In this document: in pieces, positions 24,244-34,150 of the stretch | How the letters are laid out: each line of letters opens with the position of its first letter | Position numbering within the stretch: the stretch's first letter is position 1 | Assembly (NCBI RefSeq): GCF_035582795.1 | Contig: NC_134370.1 | Span: 53,121,501-53,185,500 of the forward strand | DNA length: 64,000 nucleotides | DNA from: Mycteria americana | Lineage: Eukaryota; Chordata; Aves; Ciconiiformes; Ciconiidae | Direction of reading: 5' to 3' | Position numbers and translations under genes: made by a program | Notes under the pieces: generated by a model | What the model was told of the DNA's origin: nothing | Database searches by the model: none | What the model saw: only the letters and a program-made list of their open reading frames with translations

Positions 24244-27200
24244 CTGTCAATGGACAAAATATTTGTTATAACCAAGAAATGTACAAACAGTACCAGTACT
24301 AGTTACTCACACATAATGGTATTTGAGTTTAAAAAAAAAATAAAAAATTGATAACTGATTTTCAAAGGGTATTTTTCACTGCATTCTTATACCACTCCTG
24401 CTATCTAAGGAAGTAAAGAGTATGATCCCTTTCTAATTAGCAATTAGCATGGTAGGTAAGAATAGGCATCAAGAAGAGATCTTTGCACATCATGAGCTAC
24501 AACTACATATCTATATTTTGTGTTCTGCTCTCCTTTGGAAAAGGTAAGCACAAACATTTTAGAAGTAATCAAATAATTTTTCCTATTAGTTTCTAATACC
24601 TCAAAATTTCAGAGATTTAAAAAATTTAATTTATAAGGCATCATAGGTGGTACACAAGTTTACTGTTTTATAGTATGCAAAACAAAATCAATCTGATGAG
24701 ATTATAGAGAAGGCTCCACAATAAGTAGAAAGTAAAATAGGAATATTCTATTTTGAGATAGCTTAAGTTACTCAAAGCTTAGAAAGAACTAAATAGAAAC
24801 CTCATCTTCAATTATGCATGCAAGTAGTCCCATTTAATCAAGGGAACAGTTCAAATGCAGGAAATAAGAGCATAAGTCTTAGTATTTGCAGGAACACCAT
24901 CCTGTGAGCTTTGAAGTAAATAAAAAGTAGTACCTAATGCAAACAATCATTTCTGCTTTGTGCATATACTTTAATATAGAGTAATTGTATCACACAATTT
25001 TTTCATATTTTTCCATATCGAAAGATTAAGTTGCTCACAAATTCAAATATATTTTATACTCTGAATAAGCTTCTAAAGATTCCAACAACCTTTTAGGTAT
25101 GATTTATTCATAATTAAAGCAATTATATCTACATAAATATGCATTATAAACAAGGGGGTCACTGCAAAGTGCAACCAGAGCTGTATATTTTCAGGCCTCT
25201 ATATTGACATCAAGCTGTCAGGATAATCAGCCAAATCAGGACTAAAAAGGCATTCAACACTACTTTGCAGAAGACAGCTACAAGTATGGATCAGAACAGT
25301 CCTTCCAAAACTGTAGTTCAAAAGAATACAGGGGAAAGCAAGGGGGGGGCGCGGAAAGAAGTATGCATCTGCCCTTTCCATGTCTTCTTCCTACCTCTTT
25401 CTTTCCAGCAGCTACATTTACCTTTTATATTTGCTCAGACATAAATAAGGAAACAAGTTTGGGTGGTAAGCAGATATACTACTTGTGCACAAGATTTTTT
25501 CAGGGGATGGAGAAAGATTAGGAGATGTAGCTGTGCCAAGAGGGATGGGAGGGAAACAAACCCTATACTCTGTAATTCTTTGTGATAAAGTTACCTTTCC
25601 TCTCTCTAGCGAAGTATTATCTATCCTTGGGATTTTAATATTCTTTAGCTGGGAAGCTCCAAGTTATACAGGACTACTTAAGAAAGCCTTACCTTGAGCA
25701 GAGATGCTTTGCCTTCTTTTGTAAGCTTTTTTAATTTTGCTGCAGCAGCTTTTTTGCTAAGTTTTGTGCCTTGTTCCGGTTTCATCTTTTCAAGAAGCTT
25801 TTGACGTTTCTCCTTTTCTCTTAGCTTCATACGTTTACGAAGCTTTTTCTTTCTTCGTTCTCGTTTTTTGTCTGTGGGAGTCTTTTCTGCATCTGTTTTT
25901 ACATCACCAGCTTTGTTCTTTTCCTAAAGAGAACAAGATCTCTAGATCCGTAAGCGTGCAAAAGACAAGACTCACTTCACAGTACTCAAATCTGTCTTAA
26001 TTTCAAGTGGTTAGCCAGCTCAGGGCAATGCCGCATTAAGGCAAAGACCAAAAACTGGCAAAAGTTGGGAAGTGAGATTTGTACAATTGATCGAAGACAC
26101 GCTAATTGCTCTTCCCTATTGTCATTTAGCTTTCCCTTTCCAAATACTCATATATACGTTGGGAAAATAAGTTGCCATCACATAATAGTTGAGAACAAAA
26201 ATGAAGCATAATATTATGGCGTAGTGTAGCCAAATAAAATTAACTTTCCTCTCCTTCCAGTTATGCAAAACAAAACAAAAAAAAGCACACACCTGCCCCC
26301 CACAAAACCTCAACAACAACCAACACCAAAATGCTAGGCAAGAAGGTCCACAAGGTGAGGAACCCAGGGTGGGAGGGGGCACAATTCTCCCATTGATCTA
26401 GCAGCCAGCACACCCTTCTACCGACGATACAGATCCTCTACAGATCCTTACATGACTTTTATTTATATTTACCTTGATCTCCTCTGGTGCTAAGAGAGCA
26501 GCATCACTAACAGCAACAGGTGCTACTTCTTCCATACTTATAGCTGGAAGGTTCGAAACTATTTTAACTTCTGGCACAGGCTAGAAATAAGGAAACATAT
26601 TCAGGACTGAGCACACCATCTCACAGCAGCTTACAGCTAAGTGAAGATACTAAATATTTGGTTTTGTTTAAAGGCAATTATAGTGCATTTAATATGAAAT
26701 AAGAACAAGCTCAATAACACTCAATGTTTACTTTACTTTCCATTTCCCAAATATATTTTAAAGTATCTAGTTTCAAAGAGGGGGAAAAAAACCCTCCAAC
26801 TTTATGAAACTTATGTACTTACTGGTTTGGGTGTGAAGTGGAAGTTACAAAGTGCATCCAACTTCAGGAACAGTGAATCCATCATTTCCTGAATTTCTTT
26901 GTGTTCGGGATTTTCTTCCTCTTCAGTCTTTTGCTGCATTAATAACGCAATGTTACTGCAACACCATTCGTAAAGCTATTTTACTTCAGCAAGACTAATA
27001 ACACCACAATATACAATTCAGAGCCATTTCACTGGCAAACGCTCAGAGAAAGATTGAAGTACTTCCACAAAGCTGAAAGCAGAGTTAGCAGTGTACAAAT
27101 GAAGATATAAGATTATGTGATGTGAACTTCAAACTGAAAGGAATGGCATTGCTTACGTTACCTGGTGAAGTTTCATGTATTCTTGCTCATAGATCTCAGC

Positions 27201-30200
27201 AAGGCTCAGTTTACTCTTTTCATGATCCAAAGTGATACGTTTCTTGTATTCAAAAGCCTCCTCTTTTGGTTTTTCTTTCGGTACTACATCATCCCATGCC
27301 TGAGAAAGTCATAAATTAATGACCAAAGGCAACTACAGTCAAGTATCAGGTGCTACAGCTTATTTAGAACATTTTCCATATTACTTATCTGACACGTTAA
27401 CTAGTTTATGCATGTGGTTTCCGAGGAACTCATCAAGTTTCACACTTTCATTTGAAAAAAAAAAAAGTAATAAAAGACTTATAGCTCTAGCTTGTGTGCT
27501 TATTTTTAGTGGATTGGGGTAAAAATTGTGTAACAACTATGTAATTTTCTTAAGCACATAAATACGCTCCCCCCATACGCACCAATTTTTATTCAACTAA
27601 CAATAAGCCTCAACAAGCTGTGGGATACAAGTCTTATCAGTGGCTTTTAAGAAAAATTAAGTAAACAATTGAGTTTTGGTTAGCATTCAGAATGCTCAGA
27701 GCACTACAGTTACAGTCATAGAAAAAATTTACAGACTGGCATTATATTCCAAATAAACTCCTTATAGCTTTATCCGCAAATACTCATTTTTTTGAAGCGC
27801 ACCAAAACCTAGCATGTAACAGGCACGTAAAAACAGAGCTCCTTAGAAATCTAAAGACACATTCCTCAAGGCAAAAGAATAAAACAACCACTTGCAGAAA
27901 TTAAGATAACTCTACACCTAACATTTTAAGAGCTTTAAACTCGTCCTTGGAATGTGAATCAAGTCTATGAACAAAATAGGGAGGAACAAGTAAGATAATA
28001 TTAACCTCATCCAATATTCTCTGTTTAATGATGTCTTCAAGCTGAAAAGTAGTTTCTTCCGTGATCACAGGTGCTGAGAGGAGAAAGAGAAGAATTTTAA
28101 GATTAACATTTCTCCAGCAATAAATACTTTTTGTTCTATGCAGAATAAACAACAGAAAAAGAAAGTAAAGCCTTAACAAAAATGTAGTAATTGAAGGTGA
28201 GGTAAGTAAATAATGTTTTCCTCTATCTTGAAGAGAGTAATTATATTATGTAAGGCTTGTAAATGACTAAATCTGCCACCAAATTAATGAACTTTCAGTT
28301 AAGTTAAAAATGAACAAAAAAATTATACCTTCCTGCAGTTTCCAACACGAAAATGCACAACCTCAAGAACGCACCGAGAAGTTTAACTTACTGTTTTGTT
28401 ATCCAGCTCTTGAGTCACAGGTGTTTTCAGCAAGGTCCAAAGGGAAGAAAACCCAATATGGTATGCAACATGCTTTCAGGAAAGGCATCTCTCACTACTT
28501 ACCCATTCGGACTGCATGGTCAAAAAGTACCGTTTCCTCCAAAAGGCTGTTTTCAGGTCGTTTTTGTCCAGTCACTTCTCCTTTAAGCTGCCAAGGTTTC
28601 TCCTCTAACAACTCTTCTTCTAAACTTTTTATTTTTTTGCTCATCTGAAAACCACAATTTCCTCATAAGTTTAAAACATAGAGCTCACAAGTAAACTCAA
28701 GGCAAGAAATTAATAGTTATTTCAGGTACTTCTAACTCCTCCTCACATAAAGATGAGGGAATATATGACTGCATATAAATCCGATGTAGATAAGACACTT
28801 CCCCCCCCCCCCCCTTAATTTGTAGATAAAACACTTTTTCCCCCTTACTTTGTAAATAGCCTATTCATAGTTGCCAGACTTTGAACAAATCACACAATCA
28901 TTTAAAAAAAAAATAAATTTGCCACTGTTTCAAAGTATTAGCAAAATAAAAAAAAAGTTACCTTTTCCTGTCTCTTCTCAAAAGAAGACTTTATTTCACT
29001 GGGATCAATGCCCTTCTCTAATTGCATATCAGTAACATCTTCTGTTTCACTGTCATCTGGCAAACTAAAAGTAACTTTTTTAGAGGCTTCTTTACTTCTC
29101 ATATTCTCCATCATCATTTCATTCATATCCTCGACCCTGTAACATTAAAATTTAATATACAATAAAGGTTGAAAAGCCTCTATAATTTTTTACATGAAGA
29201 TACTTCAGCCATTAGATGTTTACCTGTTACAACTAACCCACAGTTAAGAAACACAATAGGCTTTCACTGAAACCTAAAGGCAGGAGACACTAGGGAAACC
29301 TCTATATATTAAAAATAACTTTCAAAAACTGAAGTTACAGCTATTAAATGATTTATTCAAATAGATATCAAGAGACAATACTCTAAAGATAAGTAAATAA
29401 ACTACTTTTTAAATACTGTGACAATGCAAACCATGAACATAGTGACCTTGGAATTCACACTTTATTTTCTACTTCAGTGTAAAATTACAAGGACATTTTA
29501 ACTGCAAATAATGCATATACTTACTCAGACATGCTTTCTTCATTCTCCTCTTCAATAGCACTGTCTGCTTCCTCTTCCTGATCATCTTCAACATCATTAG
29601 CTACTAAATCATCATTGTCATCGACTGGATCAAAGAAATCTTTGTATGTCAAGTCTCTAGAACTCTTAATTGGCTAAGAAGAGGAGAGGAGAAAAAAAAA
29701 ACCAAACCAAAACTGTTAGACTGACAGAAGTCTAAGGGTATTCTGTCTTCTAAAGTCTTTAGCAGCTGGGGAACAGCACTACTTGTATAACAGGAATTCA
29801 GTTTACTGAAGCATTAACCTGTGGTAGGGCATCTTAGTAAAACTAATCTCTTTTACAAGTACTTAAAATATTCTACCACTTAAATTAATTTCCAATTTCA
29901 ACATATACAGAAGTCAAAGAGCGGTAGATTTTGCCAATTATCTGTTGGAATACATACACATTTCCTTATACACTGGGCATAGTTCTTACTTGCTAGTGAC
30001 GCTCTCTGGTAATATTAAATAATAAAAGATTTATTTTTGAAACAAATACTCAGCAACTTAAGTTAAATCAGAGTTACAAAGCCATGTCCCTGGAAAAAGA
30101 AGTTGCCAAAAGCCCTTTGCTATGTATCAGTCACCGTAGTGATCTCTAATTGCCAGATGTCAATGCTGAGTGACACATCTTTTTCATTTGCTGGGTCACC

Positions 30201-32064
30201 TATTCTGCCAGTTCTGCAAGGTCACTTATTTCTTCTGACATGCTACCTCTTCCATTATTCATGCAAAAACCCAAGACCCATCTAAAGAGAGACTGGAATA
30301 GCATGACGGTATGTTCGCCTACACTAGGACATTTTGATAACACATATTCATGTCAAGTATATTATTAAAGTAAAGCTTCACAAGTAATCATTAGTCATCT
30401 AAGGAAATTTAACTTGGTGGTTTCTACTCAGAATTCAACAATTTATAGTCACCCTAATGGATATCAGATCTTGATTTGAAGGAAAAGAGAGATCAGAATA
30501 TTAATTTACTGATATTCTTACTTTGACTTTAGCTTCTTCAGACTCTTCTTCCTCATCATCTGAGAGGATGTCTTCAAAATAATTAATATCTTCTTCCTCC
30601 TCCCTGTTTTCCTTCTCTGCATGTTCTAAAAAAGCTTCCATCTCAGCCAGCTTGAAAAACTTGTCATCCACTATAGATTTTCTTCCCATTTTTTTCAGTG
30701 TGGTTTCCTTGGCTGTTTTAGTTTGTTGCTCCAGTGCTTCAATATCAAAGTCAATATCAGAATCCTCATCACTGTATTTCTGCATTATGCTTTCTCTGAG
30801 TTTACTTTGCTTTTCTTTAGCTTTAGTTTTATCTTTTGTATAAACATTCTTCTGTTCAGTTTCTGCTTCCATGATGTTGCCTTCCAATTCCTTGTCACTG
30901 CTGGTCTCTGCATCAGAGCCATCCTCTTCCTGGTCTGAGAAAAGGCAAAGATCTTCATCCTCGGCATCCCTTGCAATGGATTTCTTGAAGAAATCGAGAA
31001 CTGCGTTGTTCTGGAGCTCTAGCTGTTGCCAAATCTGTTCTTCATCAAAATTTTCTATCACCAGCTCTTTTAGAGGACCCCCACGAACTATATTACTTCC
31101 CAGAGCTTTATTCAAATCATAGAGAGTCTTTGTTAATGCTCTGAAGTCAGCAGCCAGTCCATCTTGCACACTAAAAGTAGAAAAAAAATTAAGAGCTTTA
31201 AAAAGCACAACAGTTAATATTTTTTATTTTCTATTTTGCAGAATTCACTAGCTTTCATTCATTTTACACCTTCCATTAAGTTAATCACATGGTCACGCCG
31301 TAGCTCTTTTTATATCTGCTTAGGTACTTTGGTGCTACAGAATAGCACCTTTCAACAATTACTGCTATTGCTTAACTTTCTGCACATGTCTTGGAGTACT
31401 GCTACTAAACATTCCTAGAAATAGACATAATTATTAAGCCTTTCAGCTTTGTGTATGAAGTAACAGCTGGACAGAATATTCTCTATAGTTGCATCTTATT
31501 ACATCTTGATCATATTTAAGCACTCCAGACGCTTTGGAGAAGTAAATAGTATAGCACTAAACACTTCAAACATCCAAGACACAGACCCTTGGTTTTAAAA
31601 AGGTAATTGTGTTCCTCCAATGCCTTACTCCTCAGCTTTTATATTTGGGTAGTCTCTTCCTGTTTCTTCTGTAGAGCTACCAATGCTTCAACATAGCTGG
31701 CTGAAACAGAAACCTCCGTTTCCTAATTCCCGAACGCTGAAGAAAGGAATAGGATACTGCAGCAGCCGTGGCAGAAGCCCCAGCCAGGTCTCGACGCTGT
31801 TAATGGCGCGTTTCAGGAGAGCTCTGCGGTACCGGGGGTAGCCGAGGAGCGCCGGCCGGCCGGCTGGCACGAGGTCTCCCCTCCCCGAGCACTGAAGCCT
31901 ACACAAATCGCAGAGCGCTACGGGCACACACACGGTCCGGCATTTGGGGGCTCCCCAGACCCCGGGAAACCCGCAGCCCCGCAGTACCTGAGGAAGCGCT
32001 CCGGGCGCGCCGCGGCAGCACCCGCCACCCTGAGGCACGTCTCCAGACCCTTGACAGCCGCCAT
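24094..32064 (-). CDS. MPHOSPH10: MPHOSPH10 (MPP10), U3 snoRNP component, complete
   Basis: Nucleolar protein of the small-subunit processome. With IMP3 and IMP4 it joins the U3 snoRNP for early 18S rRNA cleavages. Exons in transcript order: 32064-31988, 31170-30522, 29673-29525, 29136-28962, 28644-28503, 28073-28006, 27299-27162, 26933-26823, 26580-26473, 25923-25693, 24243-24094. They total 1998 nt, 665 aa plus TAA (human 681). Family blocks: [18 protein letters not shown] (63-80), [26 protein letters not shown] (about 253-260), [56 protein letters not shown] and the C-terminal SVHKLKL. Long acidic Ser/Asp/Glu tracts and a Lys/Arg-rich C-terminal third are typical. Introns over 300 bases (24244-25692, 25924-26472, 27300-28005, 28074-28502, 28645-28961, 29137-29524, 29674-30521, 31171-31987) hold nothing I could identify. 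Confidence 0.97.
25693..25923 (-). CDS. MPHOSPH10: MPHOSPH10 exon 10, residues 540-616
   Basis: Encodes a very basic stretch ([20 protein letters not shown], then [14 protein letters not shown]), likely the nucleolar-localising and RNA-binding part. Acceptor CTCTTTAG, donor CTCAAG|GTAAGG. Confidence 0.95.
26473..26580 (-). CDS. MPHOSPH10: MPHOSPH10 exon 9, residues 504-539
   Basis: Encodes [20 protein letters not shown] and [13 protein letters not shown]. Acceptor TTTCTAG, donor ATCAAG|GTAAAT. Confidence 0.95.
26823..26933 (-). CDS. MPHOSPH10: MPHOSPH10 exon 8, residues 467-503
   Basis: Encodes [20 protein letters not shown] and [17 protein letters not shown]. Acceptor AATGCAG, donor AAACCA|GTAAGT. 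Confidence 0.95.
27162..27299 (-). CDS. MPHOSPH10: MPHOSPH10 exon 7, residues 421-466
   Basis: Encodes [20 protein letters not shown] and [20 protein letters not shown]. One of the best conserved parts of the protein, in the region implicated in contact with IMP proteins. Acceptor TTCTCAG, donor CACCAG|GTAACG. Confidence 0.96.
28006..28073 (-). CDS. MPHOSPH10: MPHOSPH10 exon 6, residues 398-420
   Basis: Encodes [20 protein letters not shown] then LDE. The donor is GAG|GTTAAT, which is weaker than its neighbours, but the next exon (AWDDVV) joins exactly where the family sequence requires. Confidence 0.93.
28503..28644 (-). CDS. MPHOSPH10: MPHOSPH10 exon 5, residues 351-397
   Basis: Encodes [20 protein letters not shown] and [19 protein letters not shown], then LFDHAVRM. 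Acceptor TTTTCAG, donor ATGG|GTAAGT. Very close to the human segment. Confidence 0.96.
28801..28814. repeat. C14 homopolymer in an MPHOSPH10 intron
   Basis: Fourteen consecutive C, followed about 35 bases later by a shorter C run in the same context (ACACTT-T/C run-TTA.TTTGTA.AT), so the segment looks locally duplicated. Confidence 0.8.
28962..29136 (-). CDS. MPHOSPH10: MPHOSPH10 exon 4, residues 292-350
   Basis: Encodes a Met-rich start (MNEMMMENM), [16 protein letters not shown] and [12 protein letters not shown]. Acceptor GTTACAG, donor AAAAG|GTAACT. Confidence 0.95.
29525..29673 (-). CDS. MPHOSPH10: MPHOSPH10 exon 3, residues 243-291
   Basis: Encodes [18 protein letters not shown] followed by an acidic run to [15 protein letters not shown] is a family signature. 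Acceptor CTTCTTAG, donor TCTGA|GTAAGT. Confidence 0.95.
30522..31170 (-). CDS. MPHOSPH10: MPHOSPH10 exon 2, residues 26-242
   Basis: The largest exon (649 bases). It carries the conserved N-terminal helix region ([18 protein letters not shown]), acidic tracts with probable casein-kinase serines ([17 protein letters not shown]) and [18 protein letters not shown]. Acceptor CTTTTAG, donor GTCAAA|GTAAGA. The frame stays open a few codons past the donor. Confidence 0.96.
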
Positions 32065-32260
32065 CTTCCCGCCGGCCGCGGCGCGTGGAGCGACCTGGCA
32101 CCGCCTCCCCGAGGCAGCCGGCTGAACGGTCCGGACGACTCCCGCGGCCGACGCCAAGGTTCCGCATACAGGAGTTCCGCCGCGCGGTGTTTTACACCCA
32201 CAGAGCCAGGAGCCGGCCCGGCCCGCCTCCCAGTCCGTGCTTTTGTCACAGAACCGCCTC
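31790..32260 (-). promoter_or_regulatory. MPHOSPH10: MPHOSPH10 CpG-island promoter with YY1-like site at the start codon
   Basis: CpG-rich stretch covering exon 1 and upstream sequence. AAGATGGCGGC on the minus strand (32057-32067) has the consensus form of a YY1 site and includes the start codon, an arrangement known from many housekeeping genes. No TATA box was seen. Confidence 0.8.
31988..32064 (-). CDS. MPHOSPH10: MPHOSPH10 exon 1, residues 1-25
   Basis: Encodes [20 protein letters not shown] then PERFL. The chosen ATG lies in AAGATGGCGGC and places LETCL and RPERFL where human has LERCL and RPECFL. A longer open frame upstream from 32157 is GC-rich and unlike the family. Donor CTCAG|GTACTG. 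Confidence 0.9.
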
Positions 32261-32269
32261 GTTTATTCG

Positions 32270-33400
32270 TGTCACACCCGCTTCTTCAGGTGGGCCTGCT
32301 CGCGTTCGCACTGAACCGCAAGCAGGGTATTGCAGAGTCATCTGCTGATGCTTCCTCCCCTTGGAAGAAGAGCGTGGTATTGCTCTACATTGGGATGTTC
32401 ATCAGCGCTGAAAAACCTGCTCTAAATATAGTAAAGCTACAGTCTTCTTACTTGGCAGTTTTGTCTCTCCGACCTAGATACAAGGGCTATTTTGGAACCA
32501 CACATTTCCAGCTGATTCTGTGAGCAAAATGCCCGTTGTTATCTGACATCTCCAAGCTCCCAGCTAACTAGGCACGCATTCACACGCCTACGCAATTGGC
32601 GAGCACTGCCCAGCGTTCAACTGCTTTGTTATTTTACATCACATAGTTTCCTTAAAGTTCATTTTATAAAGTCAAATTAAGCACTACACCCACAGACCCT
32701 GGTGAAGAAGCTGCTGCTGCAGCTGGAGGAGACGATCCATTCCTCCACCATGCTGCAAAATGCCTTAGCAGGGGCTGCCTCCCGGGCTGCACTCACCCGG
32801 CCTGCCGCGTTCCCAGTCATCTGCAGCCGTTCAGCACCTGGACCCAAAAGTGTGACAAACCTTCTAACTTTGTTCTTGCTGTTGTCTCTGCCGTTCCTCT
32901 GCTGCTTTCATGTTTCCTTCCTACCAAAAAAATAAGTCTTTTCAGTGCTATGCAACTTCTGCGTGTCCTCTCATTGGGACTTCGTACCCTCAAAAAAACA
33001 TTGTGTGGAGCAGGGCCCAGCCAGTTGAGGCATGAGTATGACCCATACCTGTGCTTCTCTGAACATCATAAGCATATCTGACATTTTACAACCTGGGCTG
33101 GAAGCAGAAAGTGTCATGTACCGATGGGACTTTCAAATACCCATTTTGAACACTGATTTTGAGCTGCACTTTTAATTATTCAAATATTATCAGATTTGAA
33201 ATGGCACAAGCTGTTGATACATTTACGATCTATCACAGCAACTTGCAATGTTTTACGCCCCTGACACAAGAAGGAACAGAACACCAGAAGACAGCCTGCT
33301 CATTGTCCCAAGTCTCTTCTGCACAATGCTTTAGTCAGAAAACTTTCTCTCTACATATGTTCCCTGCTATAGCTGACCTCTTTTGCACTTTCCTTTTCAA
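32270..33400. other. Gap between the MPHOSPH10 and MCEE CpG islands
   Basis: Lower GC than either flank, with no exon recognised. A moderately GC-rich stretch at about 32698-32850 carries a short frame beginning MKKLLLQLEETIH, without family resemblance. The two divergent genes therefore seem to have separate promoters rather than one compact bidirectional promoter. Confidence 0.6.
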
Positions 33401-33409
33401 ATAAATACA

Positions 33410-34150
33410 GTGCCCAGAGCTGCCCCTGCAGAGGCGAGCGGCACCACGGCTGAGGCTCGCTGCACAGCCGCCTCCCCCCAGTCAGGCATCGGCTTCAGCT
33501 CCAGGGCGGCCGCCCCGGGTCGCGCACGCTGGCTGGCAGCGGCCGTAGCGGCCGCCCCTGCGCGGTGCAGCTTCTCCTCTGGTAAAGGCACCGGGCGGCT
33601 CCCCCACCCGCCCCAGCGAGGGCTCACCAGCCCCTCGCCGTGACACAGCCATTGTCACCGCCGGTGCCCTCGTACCAAGACGCTCCGGTGGCGCCGGTCC
33701 TACAAACACAGCCGCGGGCTGTCACCGCGACGAAGGGCTCCCTGTCCGGGCACGCCTTCAGCTCTGGGCGGCCGGGGGACGGCTTGGCCCCGCCGGGGAG
33801 GGGGGCGGCGGCCGCCGCTGTGGTGACGGCGGAGGGCGGCCGCTTACCCGCGACCAGGCCCCGCCTGCCTGCGGCCGGGCTGGGTGCGAGCGGCGGGGCG
33901 GCGAGATGGCGGCCTCCCTGGGGCGCGCGGCGGCCGGTAACGCGGGGGCCGGGCAGACCGGAGGCGGGGCGGGCGGCGGGGCCGGTGAGGGCCAGCGCGA
34001 CCTCAGGGCCGGGCACGGGGCGGCCGCGGGGCTCGGTGCCCGCTCCGGCCTAGAGCTCTTGCCCCGTGGCGGCGGGCACTCCCTCTTCGCGCAGGGGCCG
34101 GGCGGGCGGGCCGTCAGGGCGGGATCACGCCGCCCCTGCGCGCCCTGAAG
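33410..34150 (+). promoter_or_regulatory. MCEE: MCEE CpG-island promoter
   Basis: Very CpG-rich block with the MCEE start codon near its centre. GAGATGGCGGC at 33903-33913 resembles a YY1 site and overlaps the ATG, like that of MPHOSPH10. Long open frames on both strands (up to 167 codons) are caused by base composition. Confidence 0.85.
33906..33936 (+). CDS. MCEE: MCEE exon 1, residues 1-10
   Basis: Encodes MAASLGRAAA, start of the import leader. Donor GCCG|GTAACG; phase 1. The start was chosen because it is the first ATG that splices in frame to exon 2 and gives the family's usual length. Confidence 0.85.

Noticed and set aside
24244-31987. Intronic C/D-box snoRNA in MPHOSPH10, suggested by its link to U3
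   Set aside because: Scanned introns by eye for RTGATGA and CTGA with a terminal stem; only partial boxes without a stem (for example near 27346-27432) were found.
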